A DNA stretch of 31,473 nt from Clostridia bacterium BRH_c25 (GTDB lineage: Bacteria; Bacillota_A; Clostridia; Lutisporales; Lutisporaceae): NCBI GenBank assembly GCA_001515955.1, contig LOES01000062.1, positions 1 through 31,473 of the forward strand, given 5' to 3'. Positions 1-8,458 of this stretch are shown piece by piece (within the stretch, counting starts at the first letter, position 1; every line of letters starts with the position of its first letter). The position numbers were made by a program, and so were the translations under genes. The notes below the pieces were generated by a model, which had not been told where the DNA came from, searched no databases, and was given only the letters and a program-made list of their open reading frames with translations.

Positions 1-2
1 GC

Positions 3-1175
3 AGCATGGGCAGTCCGCTTCTGGTTATATCTGAAAATGGAGGCGAGCTGGAGCTCATTGGCAACCTTTGGACGGGAGGCGTGGCTGAGGATGGAGGAAT
101 GGAGGCATCGGTGCAAGCCTTGCTGGAGCGCAAAGCTTCACAGGAAAAAAGGACACCGGTTGAAGAAGGAATAGTACAGTATTACGGAAACACTATTGAC
201 CCCATATTTATTTATGAGCAAATACCTTTTGAAGATGGCACACTTGTACTTGCTGAAAAGATAACAGATGGTGAACATTATCCGGAACTGCACTTCCTTG
301 ATGCCGACAATAAGGTTACTTGCCTCACACAGGGAAGCTACTGCTGGACCCTCAATTATACGCAGTTCAAAGGCCGCTGCATATATTTCGGACTTGCAGG
401 AGTAGAAACACGTCAATACAATGGTGACCTGATCCCTGTTAAAGAGGTGGAAGCCTTGTTCTCTGATAAAACAGTAAGTGTCATACAAAGAAAAAAAGCA
501 ATCGCACATATTAACCGGATGGAAAGAGATACACGTATATTTGAAAACCCTCAAGGATATATAATGGTTGTTGAAGGTAGGGATGTACCTGAGGATTTTA
601 TTTTTGCATTTGAAAATGGGAAAAGAAAGTCTATTTCGAAAATGCATATTGAGCGCAGCATAGATCATATGCCTGACTATCTTAAGTCGGAGAAGGCAGA
701 GATTTATAACTCATTTGCTTTTACATTTACGCCAATGTTGACTCCAATTGAATGGTATAAAGGATATAAGGAAGACGAGATTTGCCTGGAGGGCAAAACC
801 GATCATAATGGAAACCGCAATATTCTCAGTTTAAGGCCTGCCGGACATATGAGCTTTTTGGACTCATTTATACTGCCCCAGGATATCAAGCCATTATACC
901 TTTCTGACAACTATCCAAGAACAACCGGATTTTCAGCCGGTGAGACAGTTGCAGTGAGATACCCGGGGAAAAGGAAGCTGCTGGATTGCCGTATTCTAAG
1001 GCTCACACGGCAGAAGGTTGAAGTGGAAATAGGGCAGGACAGCCTTGCTGTAATTGACACAAATGAAAAAGGACAGCTCACATTGCCGAAAGAGGAAGGC
1101 TATTACCTCTTCGTTCTCCGGACGGAGGAAGATAAGGAAATACAAACATATACCGGTATGCTTATAATTAAATAG
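3..1175 (+). CDS. Hypothetical protein, probably 5'-truncated by the window edge
   Basis: I do not recognise this protein. The reading frame is open to the first complete codon of the window. The first ATG (position 6) has no room for a visible ribosome binding site, so the true start may lie outside. The visible part is about 389 residues, mostly polar with many beta-prone stretches and no membrane segment. A Thr-rich C-terminal part reads like an all-beta extracytoplasmic or ligand-binding domain, but that is only an impression. It ends 17 bases before a secreted protein gene, and a lipoprotein gene follows that, so the three are probably co-transcribed and this one may also be envelope-associated. 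A signal peptide, if any, would be in the missing N-terminus. Confidence is high that it is a real gene and low on its role. Confidence 0.7.
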   Translation, partial: SMGSPLLVISENGGELELIGNLWTGGVAEDGGMEASVQALLERKASQEKRTPVEEGIVQYYGNTIDPIFIYEQIPFEDGTLVLAEKITDGEHYPELHFLDADNKVTCLTQGSYCWTLNYTQFKGRCIYFGLAGVETRQYNGDLIPVKEVEALFSDKTVSVIQRKKAIAHINRMERDTRIFENPQGYIMVVEGRDVPEDFIFAFENGKRKSISKMHIERSIDHMPDYLKSEKAEIYNSFAFTFTPMLTPIEWYKGYKEDEICLEGKTDHNGNRNILSLRPAGHMSFLDSFILPQDIKPLYLSDNYPRTTGFSAGETVAVRYPGKRKLLDCRILRLTRQKVEVEIGQDSLAVIDTNEKGQLTLPKEEGYYLFVLRTEEDKEIQTYTGMLIIK

Positions 1176-1192
1176 GGAAAGGATATTTAACT

Positions 1193-2500
1193 ATGTTAAA
1201 AAAAATATTTATATTAATGCTGGTACTTGTAATTTGCACGATTGGGATTATATATGCCTTTGCAGCAGGAAATGTGGCACTTGACATTGAACTGAACGGC
1301 AAGGCTGTTGATATGCCAGCTGCAGCCCCTATACAATTCACACAGGTAGATAGTAAACAGAAGATTGAGACAGAAAATAAAATGCAGATCGGTAATATGA
1401 TAGATAGCATGGATGTAGATGGAGGAAGGGCTTACATCTATGAAAAGGCAGATGATATGGAGGATTTTCATGCAGGCTTTGCAGGGAGAGATGCATTTTA
1501 TGACCTGGGAGCGATAGGAAGCAGGAATGGCTCTTTGAATGAACTGGCCTATGTCAGAGCTTTTGAACTATATGGGAAGCTTATTGTAAAGTTTCAGGGG
1601 GTCTTTGGCAGCCATGTCACAAATACAAGTTATTTTACAATTGAGCAAGGTGTCCCAAAACCATTTCTTTTAACTGAAGGTATTACAACAGAAATGGATA
1701 TTGATAGTGACGGCATGAAGGAAATTATAGCGGAATTGCCAGGTACAATCCCTTCAGTCAATATATTCGAATGGGATGGGGACTCCTTTTTGACAGCGAG
1801 TGCGGATGAAGCATTAAATGCAGGCTCAATAATCTTTAATTGTGAGGATGGAAGTTTTTCGGCCTACTACAGGTTTGACAATACAGAAGATACAGAAGTG
1901 ATAGATTACTATTACACCAATAATGGAATGCGGCTGAAAAAGAAGCCGGGGAATACAGGTGATATTCTGTCAGAGAACACTATTGACTACAATAAAGATT
2001 CCGTATATGAAAAGGTTGTGGTAAAAATGACAGAGGGAAAGCAATATGAGGAGACAGCGGCAGGTCCTTTTCAGGGATGGAACTGGCAGGGAAAATTTGT
2101 TCTTCAGCTTATTGATGATAAGAGAAAAGCAATATCCGAGCTTGACCTTAATAAAGCCTTCAAAAGTGAAGAGCTGATATTCAATAGAGTATTCCTTATA
2201 CAAGCTGATGATTATAACAATGACGGAAATACGGACTTTGCCATAGGTCAATACGGCTCAAGCAATGGCAACTTCTACAGGCTATTTACCATAAACAATA
2301 ATGGTATTGAATTGCTGCCTGTCAAAACAGGAGCGATTTTCAGCAGCTGGGGAAATAGCAGATACACTATAGCATTTGAGAAATTTTCAAAAAGTGGATT
2401 TTTGAACTCTTACTATGATAACAGCAAGGGGAAGATTATAAAACAGTATTTTGTATGGGACGGTTCACAGTTTGTGCTGAAAAGCTCAATTGAGGAATAG
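1193..2500 (+). CDS. Secreted or membrane-anchored protein with Asp-rich calcium-type loops
   Basis: A 435-residue protein with a typical export signal: two lysines after Met, a hydrophobic run over residues 6-22, and a possible signal peptidase site after AFA (about residue 24). The rest is extracytoplasmic in character. Three loops resemble the calcium-binding aspartate loops of FG-GAP/VCBS repeats: DIDSDG at about 169-174, DYNKDS near 265, and DDYNNDGNTD at about 339-348. Each is followed by a hydrophobic beta strand. This suggests a partial beta-propeller, as in many clostridial surface proteins of unknown role. The ATG at 1193 is preceded by an AAGGA-type ribosome binding site about 12 bases upstream. 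It lies 17 bases after the previous gene and 30 bases before a lipoprotein gene, so an operon is likely. Substrate and function are not deducible. Confidence 0.75.
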   Translation: MLKKIFILMLVLVICTIGIIYAFAAGNVALDIELNGKAVDMPAAAPIQFTQVDSKQKIETENKMQIGNMIDSMDVDGGRAYIYEKADDMEDFHAGFAGRDAFYDLGAIGSRNGSLNELAYVRAFELYGKLIVKFQGVFGSHVTNTSYFTIEQGVPKPFLLTEGITTEMDIDSDGMKEIIAELPGTIPSVNIFEWDGDSFLTASADEALNAGSIIFNCEDGSFSAYYRFDNTEDTEVIDYYYTNNGMRLKKKPGNTGDILSENTIDYNKDSVYEKVVVKMTEGKQYEETAAGPFQGWNWQGKFVLQLIDDKRKAISELDLNKAFKSEELIFNRVFLIQADDYNNDGNTDFAIGQYGSSNGNFYRLFTINNNGIELLPVKTGAIFSSWGNSRYTIAFEKFSKSGFLNSYYDNSKGKIIKQYFVWDGSQFVLKSSIEE

Positions 2501-2530
2501 CCGGTAACCGGGGAAAGTGGTGAAAAAGAT

Positions 2531-3025
2531 ATGAAGCAAATAGTTGTTAATATTCCAAGGGGAGATAAAAAGTGCAGGAGTATATGGATATTGAGCATAG
2601 CTTTATTAATGATTCTAATAACTATTCTTCTATTATTTGCGGGATGTTCAAGAAACGATGCCTTGAATAAGCAGGGTATAGATATTGCCGGCTCTACGTC
2701 AAGTATTGGAGCGGTGGGGGAGAATACAAACGACTTTGACACACAAAGTTATAAATATGCTTTTACCTTAACAAATAATGAAGCAGCAGATATAACAATA
2801 GTTTCAGCTGAACCTGTGCTATCAGAAAAATTCCTTGAAAGAGTTTCTGATGGAGATACAACTATACAGGTAAATAGAGTTGTTTCTCAGGGGGAGAGTA
2901 TAGAGGTAACCGGTGAAATCATATTTGATGCAACAGGGCTGACCAAAGAACAGATAGTCAGTATGGAACCATTTATTAAAGAGGTTAGAATTGTAGAAGA
3001 AAGAACAATTAATAAGTCATTTTAG
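2531..3025 (+). CDS. Putative lipoprotein of unknown function
   Basis: A 164-residue protein with a charged N-terminal segment (residues 1-17, several Lys/Arg), a long hydrophobic stretch (18-37) and a lipobox-like LFAGC with Cys39. It is therefore probably lipidated and held on the outer face of the membrane. The unusually long pre-membrane segment and Phe at -3 of the lipobox make processing slightly less certain. Residues 75-160 look like a single Ig-like beta-sandwich (alternating hydrophobic strands, a 'TNNEAADITI' turn, late acidic segment). This type is common in small clostridial lipoproteins without known function. It starts at ATG 2531 behind GTGGTGA and is the last gene of the left-hand envelope group; no strong terminator is visible after it. 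Confidence 0.7.
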   Translation: MKQIVVNIPRGDKKCRSIWILSIALLMILITILLLFAGCSRNDALNKQGIDIAGSTSSIGAVGENTNDFDTQSYKYAFTLTNNEAADITIVSAEPVLSEKFLERVSDGDTTIQVNRVVSQGESIEVTGEIIFDATGLTKEQIVSMEPFIKEVRIVEERTINKSF

Positions 3026-3707
3026 ACCATTAACATACATTGACACGCAACTGTATGCATCGATAAAAGCCTTACTTGAACGTAATTAATCATGGAAAGG
3101 GTACCTTAATGTGGAAAGGGAAAGAAAAATATTAAGGAACATAACGATCTACCTTGCACCATTATAGATAACTTAGTACCCAGCTATGATCTTTCGACCA
3201 TAACCAAGCAGTTCACTACCTATAATGATGGTTCGTTCGACTATGCAGAATACCTACACAGCCACATACAACCTCTCGGCTGTATATGACCATTACAGAA
3301 CTCTGCATAATCTTAGCTCGACCCTATATGATAAGTTGGGATCCTGTTATAATCAAGGGTAATCGACTATAATAGAACCTTTCCTTACCATATAGAATCT
3401 TCCCTCCGACTGTATACGAGCCTTTCGACCCGTATACAATCTTTGGCCGACCCATACACGCCCCTGTTACGGAGCATATATGAGTCTTGGCTCAACCGTT
3501 ATGTTCCTACAATGTTAGGTTGCCCAGATTAAAAGAACTAATGCACATAATAAATTTGTAAATTTACTAAACATTGGATTTAGTTAACAATAGAACTTGA
3601 AAGTTTTGGCCAATTCCGGACATGTATTTTAACAAGGGTACCTAAGTACTTCTTATTAATTTAGATCCATCAGAATAATATATATTTGGGGCGGGAGGAA
3701 TAGTAAA
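3026..3707. other. 680-base gene-free region with two small direct repeats and a periodic array
   Basis: No open reading frame with a ribosome binding site is visible on either strand. Near 3036-3059 a CATACA...TGTATG imperfect hairpin could end the upstream operon, but it lacks a T-run. The nonamer TGGAAAGGG occurs twice (about 3092 and 3111). From about 3155 to 3510 the sequence is a degenerate tandem array listed separately. The last 200 bases are AT-rich and may hold the promoter of the acetyltransferase, though no convincing -35/-10 pair stands out. Confidence 0.6.
3155..3510. repeat. Degenerate tandem array, unit about 21 bp
   Basis: The tract shows about 17 imperfect copies of a unit resembling CTTTCGACCCGTATACAAT. 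The TATA/CATA core recurs near 3163, 3185, 3199, 3221, 3242, 3265, 3285, 3306, 3327, 3348, 3368, 3391, 3413, 3433, 3453, 3475 and 3500. The mean spacing is about 21 bases, with one short step of 14. Steps of 20 to 25 are not multiples of three overall and several units carry stop codons, so this is not a coding repeat. It is not CRISPR: units are contiguous, degenerate and lack spacers. Function is unknown. Confidence 0.6.
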
Positions 3708-4244
3708 ATGAAACAATTGCAATTAAGAAGCGGAGCTACAATGGTGATCAGGAAGGCAGCAAAGTCCGATGCAGATGGGATAGTGGAATATATAGAGACA
3801 ATCAGCGGTGAATCGGATAATCTGACCTTTGGACCTGGGGAATTCGAAATGAGCATTGAAAAGGAAGCAGAGTTTCTGGATAGTATAGCAACACAAAACA
3901 ATGCTATTTACCTGGTTGCCGAAATTGGTGGCAAAATAGTTGGAAGCCTGCATTTTTCAGGTGGGGCAAGACCTAGAACAGCACATGTCGGAGAGTTCGG
4001 TGTAAGTGTGCTGAAGGAGCACTGGGGAAACGGAATAGGGACAGAGCTTATCAGGTATTTGCTTGAATGGAGCAAAGAAACAGGGATAATAAGAAAAATC
4101 AATTTACGGGTCAGAACAGATAATTTCAACGCAATCAGCGTGTACAAAAAGCTTGGTTTTACCCAAGAGGGGATCATAACAAGAGATCTTTTGATTAATG
4201 GAGAATTCCATGATATGCTGCTTATGGGATACCATGTAGATTAA
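3708..4244 (+). CDS. GNAT-family N-acetyltransferase
   Basis: A 178-residue acyl-CoA-dependent N-acetyltransferase. The acetyl-CoA pyrophosphate loop is visible as WGNGIG at residues 106-111, between the strand HVGEFGVSVL and the following helix. The typical C-terminal motif NAISVYKKLGF lies at 141-151. Length and order fit the RimJ/RimL-like and small-molecule (polyamine, antibiotic or ribosomal protein) acetyltransferases; the acceptor cannot be told from sequence. The start ATG 3708 follows GGGAGGAATAG, a good ribosome binding site. It is followed 55 bases later by a DUF2164 gene. Confidence 0.88.
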   Translation: MKQLQLRSGATMVIRKAAKSDADGIVEYIETISGESDNLTFGPGEFEMSIEKEAEFLDSIATQNNAIYLVAEIGGKIVGSLHFSGGARPRTAHVGEFGVSVLKEHWGNGIGTELIRYLLEWSKETGIIRKINLRVRTDNFNAISVYKKLGFTQEGIITRDLLINGEFHDMLLMGYHVD

Positions 4245-4299
4245 GGGGATTTTTTGAGCAACAGGCATAGATTGCCGGATATATTGATGGAGGTATAGT

Positions 4300-4536
4300 A
4301 TGAATGATAAAGACAAAATAAAGCTTACCAAAGAAAAAAGGGACGATATGATTTCTGCGATAAAGTACCACTTTTTAAAGGAAAGAGAAGAAGAATTAGG
4401 TGATTTGGCTTCAAATCTGATTCTAGACTTTATTATTAAGGAATTGGCGCCAGAGTTTTACAATCAGGGGGTTTACGACTCATATAAATATATGGGCGAC
4501 AGAGTTGAAGACTTATTGTCGATTCAGAAATATTGA
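4300..4536 (+). CDS. DUF2164 family small protein
   Basis: A 78-residue cytoplasmic protein matching the DUF2164 pattern from memory of the family. It has 'IKLTKEKRDDMISAIK' at residues 7-22, an acidic EREEELGDLAS segment at 28-38, and the hallmark FYNQGVYD near 56-63 with a C-terminal helix ending in EDLL. The family is small, all-helical and uncharacterised, found in Firmicutes and Proteobacteria. Start ATG 4300 has GGAGG five bases upstream. It sits between an acetyltransferase and a small membrane protein, and no functional link is evident. Confidence 0.8.
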   Translation: MNDKDKIKLTKEKRDDMISAIKYHFLKEREEELGDLASNLILDFIIKELAPEFYNQGVYDSYKYMGDRVEDLLSIQKY

Positions 4537-4605
4537 ATCGGACGATATACAGCTGGTATGTAAATAACGGAGCAGTAACATAAGTTACTATGGGGGTATG
4601 ATTGT

Positions 4606-4908
4606 ATGGTTGATAGAGCTTCTATTAAGGGTATTGGAAATATGTTAGGGGTTATTTCCATAGTGATACCGGCAATAGTTTTTATGCTCATTTTAAATTG
4701 GTATTTCAAGCTGACTCAGTATCAACGGTTGGAAGGATTGCCTTTGCTGATAGCACCATTTGCAGGCTTTATGGGATTTATTACAGGATATGCTTCTTTA
4801 AAGATATATGCTAATAAATTTGCGAAATCCGGTATGGCAGCTAATGTGGTGTTATTTTTATTGCCCTTTGCTTATTGGATATTGGGCACGTTGATATTCG
4901 GAGTTTAA
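4606..4908 (+). CDS. Small membrane protein, three predicted segments
   Basis: A 100-residue hydrophobic protein with membrane segments at about 14-33, 47-65 and 78-97. A short positively charged loop (AKSGMAAN region, KIYANKF) lies before the last one. I recognise no family. The start ATG at 4606 is preceded by TATGGGGGTATG, a G-rich ribosome binding site; the nearby ATG at 4598 is out of frame. It lies 69 bases after the DUF2164 gene and about 110 bases before the alkylation-repair operon, so it is probably the last gene of the small upstream group. Confidence 0.6.
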   Translation: MVDRASIKGIGNMLGVISIVIPAIVFMLILNWYFKLTQYQRLEGLPLLIAPFAGFMGFITGYASLKIYANKFAKSGMAANVVLFLLPFAYWILGTLIFGV

Positions 4909-5019
4909 ACCGGTCATAGTCACATAATCTCGAATTACTTGATGAAATTTAGGAAGATTTTTAATAGTATTTTCCGGTATAATTTACTTGTATTATATTA
5001 ATAGATAGGGAGAAAATTC

Positions 5020-5589
5020 ATGAATAAGCCTGTAAGAATCTCCGACAATGAAAAATGGGAGGCTGTTATCTGCAGTAAAAAGAGCTATGATGGTTTATTT
5101 TTTTATGGAGTAAAAACAACGGGGATTTTCTGTCGGCCTTCCTGCAGTGCAAGGACTCCTGACCGTGGAAATGTAGTTTTCTTTGATAATGACATAAATG
5201 CGATAGCTGCAGGATTCCGCCCCTGCAAGAAGTGCCGCCCGGATAAGGCAGTCTTTGAGCCAGACCTGGAACTGGTGAAAAAAGCTAAAGACATATTTGA
5301 TGCAAATTATACCGGATCAATAAAAATAGGTCACATTGCAAAGCAGCTTGGGGTTAGCTTCAATCATCTGACAAAGCTTTTTAAGAAACAGTTTGGTCCT
5401 ACCCCAACCAGTTATATTACCGGATTAAGAGTGAACAAAGCTGCAGAATTACTCGGACAGGCAGACATGAGCATTTTAGAGATTGCATATATGGCAGGCT
5501 TTAAAAGCCTATCCAACTTTTATAGATGCTTTAAGGAACAGACCGGATATACACCGAAAGAATTCAGAAAAAATGGAGGTGACTTGTAA
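5020..5589 (+). CDS. adaA: AdaA-type methylphosphotriester-sensing transcription activator
   Basis: A 189-residue protein made of the Ada N-terminal zinc domain followed by an AraC-type helix-turn-helix. The four zinc cysteines fall at residues 38, 42, 69 and 72 (GIFCRPSC ... RPCKKC), the same numbers as in E. coli Ada. Cys38 is the residue known in Ada to accept a methyl group from phosphotriesters and so trigger activation. Two AraC helix-turn-helix units span about 90-185 and end in GYTPKEFRK. The C-terminal guanine methyltransferase of Ada is absent and is supplied by the next gene, as in B. subtilis adaA/adaB. The gene overlaps the next start by one base (TAATG). It probably activates this operon in response to alkylation; that is inferred from the family. 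Confidence 0.93.
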   Translation: MNKPVRISDNEKWEAVICSKKSYDGLFFYGVKTTGIFCRPSCSARTPDRGNVVFFDNDINAIAAGFRPCKKCRPDKAVFEPDLELVKKAKDIFDANYTGSIKIGHIAKQLGVSFNHLTKLFKKQFGPTPTSYITGLRVNKAAELLGQADMSILEIAYMAGFKSLSNFYRCFKEQTGYTPKEFRKNGGDL

Positions 5590-6050
5590 TGCCAGTATTT
5601 TTCTATGAATCTGCTATCGGCAAAATTGGCATAGCCGAAAAGGCCGGCAGAATTACTAATGTGTATTTTACTGATGATAAAGTGCCAAAGGATATGCAAT
5701 TATGTGAAACAACATTATTGAAAGAAGCTGCAAGGCAGCTTGAAAATTATTTCAAAGGAGAGCTTAAAGAGTTTTCGCTGCCCCTTGAGCCTTCAGGCAC
5801 AGCTTTTATGAAGCAGGTGTGGACTGCCCTTTGTGAAATACCCTATGGCAAGACGGCGTCATACGGAGAGATAGCTGAAAAAGTCGGAAAGCCCAAGGCC
5901 GCTCGGGCGGTAGGACTTGCCAACAATCGCAATCCCATTCCGATATTCATTCCCTGCCACAGGGTTATAGGTGCAAATGGTTCACTTACAGGCTATGCCG
6001 GAGGACTTGATTTAAAAATGAAATTGCTTGATTTGGAGAAGATAAGATAA
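5589..6050 (+). CDS. adaB: Methylated-DNA--protein-cysteine methyltransferase (O6-alkylguanine repair)
   Basis: A 153-residue suicide methyltransferase. The active-site motif PCHRV is present with acceptor Cys123. Upstream lie the helix-turn-helix signature IPYGKTASYGEIA (84-96) and the conserved arginine finger region KPKAARAVGLANNRNPI. It transfers the methyl group of O6-methylguanine in DNA onto its own cysteine. Length equals that of single-domain Ogt/AdaB proteins. It starts in the stop codon of the adaA-like gene, and its own stop overlaps the start of the glycosylase gene by one base, so the three are translationally coupled. ogt is an equivalent symbol; adaB is preferred because of the adaA neighbour. 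Confidence 0.95.
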   Translation: MPVFFYESAIGKIGIAEKAGRITNVYFTDDKVPKDMQLCETTLLKEAARQLENYFKGELKEFSLPLEPSGTAFMKQVWTALCEIPYGKTASYGEIAEKVGKPKAARAVGLANNRNPIPIFIPCHRVIGANGSLTGYAGGLDLKMKLLDLEKIR

Positions 6051-6652
6051 TGCAAATATTCGAATATGGTCAAAAGGAAACAGATTACTTAAAAAGCAAG
6101 GATAAGAAGCTTGGTGCCGCCATTGAAAGGATAGGAACAATCAAACGCAGTATCACCCCTGATCCATTTACAGCACTTGTATCAAGCGTTGTTGGTCAGC
6201 AAATCTCCAGCAAGGCGGCGGATACTGTATGGAACAGATTGAATGAATTGCTTGGGAGCATTACCCCTGAGAGTATTGCACGAGCAGAACTGTCTGGGAT
6301 TCAGAGCTGCGGAATGTCAGTGCGTAAAGCGGAATATATAAAAGGAATCTCAGCGGCCGCCATATCCGGGGAGGTGGATTTTGGCATGCTTCACACCTTA
6401 ACCGACGAGGAGATAATAAAAAAACTTACATCGTTGCATGGAGTAGGTGTCTGGACTGCTGAAATGCTGCTTATCTTTTCCCTTTGCCGCCCAAATGTGG
6501 TAAGCTATAAGGATTTGGCAATCTGCAGGGGGATGATGAACCTGTATGGTCATAAGGAACTGTCAAAGGAAAAATTTGAAAGATATAGAAAGCGCTATTC
6601 GCCTTATGGCTCAGTTGCATCCTTGTATCTGTGGGCGCTTTCTGTAGAATGA
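6050..6652 (+). CDS. DNA-3-methyladenine glycosylase II (AlkA-like, HhH-GPD family)
   Basis: A 200-residue base-excision glycosylase. The helix-hairpin-helix is visible as LHGVGVWTA (129-137), followed by the GPD segment with the catalytic aspartate, here Asp155 in VSYKDLAICRGM. VVGQQIS at 47-53 is the conserved helix motif of the AlkA branch. It lacks the N-terminal AlkA_N domain of E. coli AlkA, as do many Firmicute members. It removes alkylated purines such as 3-methyladenine, leaving an abasic site. It is translationally coupled to the methyltransferase gene, completing a three-gene adaptive-response operon that ends in the terminator at 6711-6736. No iron-sulfur cysteines follow the domain, so it is not an endonuclease III type. 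Confidence 0.9.
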   Translation: MQIFEYGQKETDYLKSKDKKLGAAIERIGTIKRSITPDPFTALVSSVVGQQISSKAADTVWNRLNELLGSITPESIARAELSGIQSCGMSVRKAEYIKGISAAAISGEVDFGMLHTLTDEEIIKKLTSLHGVGVWTAEMLLIFSLCRPNVVSYKDLAICRGMMNLYGHKELSKEKFERYRKRYSPYGSVASLYLWALSVE

Positions 6653-6710
6653 TAACTATGTACCATTATAAATGCAGTAACTGAGAAGGGGAATAATTTG
6701 TCTGTTTACA

Positions 6711-6736
6711 GAGCCTGATGATGAAGGCTCTTTTTT
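6711..6736 (+). terminator. Rho-independent terminator of the alkylation-repair operon
   Basis: GAGCCT (6711-6716) pairs perfectly with AGGCTC (6725-6730) around an 8-base loop and is followed at once by six T. The T-run runs directly into the -35 box of the next promoter. Confidence 0.85.
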
Positions 6737-6737
6737 A

Positions 6738-6766
6738 TTGACAAACCAGTATATCCATAGTATGTT
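6738..6766 (+). promoter_or_regulatory. Sigma-A promoter of the marR-MFS unit
   Basis: TTGACA at 6738-6743, 17 bases, then TATGTT at 6761-6766. The first T of the -35 box is two bases beyond the preceding terminator's T-run. The expected transcript start near 6773 leaves a short leader before the ATG at 6801. Confidence 0.75.
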
Positions 6767-6800
6767 ATTCATATATAGAATAATTCGGAGGATGAATTAT

Positions 6801-7229
6801 ATGGATCAACAATTATTTCACCAACTCTTGGATATTTTTGAATTTAAAAAGAGCTACCAGCTCAGAAGCAGCGGACTGAACTACCTACAGCTTCATGTGC
6901 TAGAGAGGATATATGAAGGAGAGGGTCTGAAAACTCTAGATATATCTAAACAGATGGGTATTTCGCCATCGACTCTGATAGGTGTGCTTGATGAGCTGGA
7001 AATTAGAGAACTAATTAAAAGGGACAGGCAGAAGGCTGATAAAAGAGTGGTTCTGGTTACTACTGCGGATAAGGGAAAGCAGAAAGTTCTTCAGCATATC
7101 AAGGAGGATGAAGTATTTTTAAGAAACCTTACAGCCTGCCTGAATGAAGAGGAGTCAGTTCAGTTCACAGGGCTGCTTCAAAAGATAATCAACAGCACTA
7201 CTGAGTTGGAAGATCTTTTTAAGGGATAA
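6801..7229 (+). CDS. MarR-family transcriptional regulator
   Basis: A 142-residue winged helix regulator. The recognition helix region is DISKQMGISPSTLIGVLDELE, and the wing is the classic DKRVVLVTTADKGK segment, flanked by dimerisation helices. The start is ATG 6801, nine bases after CGGAGG. A longer reading frame from a TTG at 6738 would begin inside the -35 box and is rejected, and the ATG at 6792 is too close to the ribosome binding site. It lies 21 bases before an MFS exporter gene. In the family, such pairs usually consist of a repressor of its own operon that releases DNA on binding a small phenolic or drug-like ligand. The ligand here is unknown. Confidence 0.9.
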   Translation: MDQQLFHQLLDIFEFKKSYQLRSSGLNYLQLHVLERIYEGEGLKTLDISKQMGISPSTLIGVLDELEIRELIKRDRQKADKRVVLVTTADKGKQKVLQHIKEDEVFLRNLTACLNEEESVQFTGLLQKIINSTTELEDLFKG

Positions 7230-7250
7230 TTATATTAATGAGGTGTTATA

Positions 7251-8450
7251 GTGAACTCAAATAGGAATAAGGTAGTAGAGTTTTTTGGCTTGAATAAAAG
7301 CATGGGGGCCATGCTCGTAATGGTAATACTTATTGGACTTGGGGAGAAGATGGCGGAAAGGTTCCTGCCGCTTTATCTTGTGGCAATCGGGGGCTCTATC
7401 TATGCTGTAGGGTTTCTTAATGCGATGGACAATTTGCTGAGTGCGCTGTACTCCTTCCCTGGAGGTTACATTACCGACAAGGTGGGCTATAAGAAGGCCT
7501 TGATGATATTCACACTCATATCACTTTTCGGCTATGCCATCGTTATACTGATACCTACTTGGCAGGCGGTACTTGTAGGCTCGGTGTTTTTTATCGCATG
7601 GACGGCAATATCTCTTCCTGCAATTATGAGCATGGTCTCAAAGACTGCCAGGAAGGAAAAAAGGACAATGGGAGTGTCGGTACATTCCCTTGTAAGAAGG
7701 ATTCCTATGGCCTTGGGGCCTGTAATAGGCGGTGTATTAATTGCATTGTACGGAAAGATATCGGGAATAAGGATAGCCTTTGGAGTGGCTTTTATATTAG
7801 GACTGGCAGCGCTGTTTTTTCAATACTATTTTATGGAGGATGACAAGCCTGCAAAAGACCCGAAGCCTGTAAGCTTCAGAAATGCTTTGGAGTACTTCAG
7901 TCCATCACTGAGAAACCTTTTGGTATCTGATATACTTATAAGGTTTGCAGAGCAGATACCCTATGCATTTGTAGTAATATGGGTTGTCGAGAATAATGGT
8001 CTTTCACCCCTCCAGTTCGGTATACTCACTACAATTGAAATGGTTACAGCATTGCTTGTATATATTCCGGTTGCCTATATGGCTGATAAATACGGCAAAA
8101 AGCCCTTTGTACTTATCACCTTCGGCTTCTTTACGCTGTTCCCCTTGATATTGTACTTTTCAAGAAGCTTCTGGGTTTTTGTGCTGGCATTTATAATCAG
8201 AGGACTTAAGGAGTTTGGAGAACCGACAAGAAAGGCTCTGATAATGGACCTTGCGCCGGAGGATGCTAAAGCAAGGACCTTTGGCACTTACTACCTTTTA
8301 AGAGATATTGTAGTCTCCACAGCAGCTCTAAGCAGTGCGTACTTATGGAATATCTCACCGCAAGTGAATTTTTTGACTGCTTTTGCTTTTGGACTTATAG
8401 GGATGATATGGTTCGCTATATTTGGCAGGGATTTACAGCTGAATAAATGA
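7251..8450 (+). CDS. Major facilitator superfamily transporter, probable exporter
   Basis: A 399-residue integral membrane protein with about 12 hydrophobic segments in two halves separated by a charged middle loop (EDDKPAKDPKPVSFRN, near 196-211). The MFS motif A, GGYITDKVGYKKAL, lies between the second and third segments, and a second copy, MADKYGKKPFVL, is in the C-terminal half. The start is GTG 7251 behind GAGGTG. Membership of the drug/proton antiporter-type branch is inferred from the motif and the MarR regulator next door; the substrate cannot be named. It ends close to a strong hairpin shared with the convergent murC end. Confidence 0.9.
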   Translation: MNSNRNKVVEFFGLNKSMGAMLVMVILIGLGEKMAERFLPLYLVAIGGSIYAVGFLNAMDNLLSALYSFPGGYITDKVGYKKALMIFTLISLFGYAIVILIPTWQAVLVGSVFFIAWTAISLPAIMSMVSKTARKEKRTMGVSVHSLVRRIPMALGPVIGGVLIALYGKISGIRIAFGVAFILGLAALFFQYYFMEDDKPAKDPKPVSFRNALEYFSPSLRNLLVSDILIRFAEQIPYAFVVIWVVENNGLSPLQFGILTTIEMVTALLVYIPVAYMADKYGKKPFVLITFGFFTLFPLILYFSRSFWVFVLAFIIRGLKEFGEPTRKALIMDLAPEDAKARTFGTYYLLRDIVVSTAALSSAYLWNISPQVNFLTAFAFGLIGMIWFAIFGRDLQLNK

Positions 8451-8458
8451 CGTGAGAA

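Noticed and set aside
3155..3510. CRISPR array
   Set aside because: Units are contiguous, degenerate and about 21 bp with no conserved repeat separated by unique spacers, and no cas gene is present.
7559..7843. 94-codon plus-strand frame inside the MFS gene
   Set aside because: Overlaps a well-supported transporter in another frame and has no ribosome binding site or recognisable domain.
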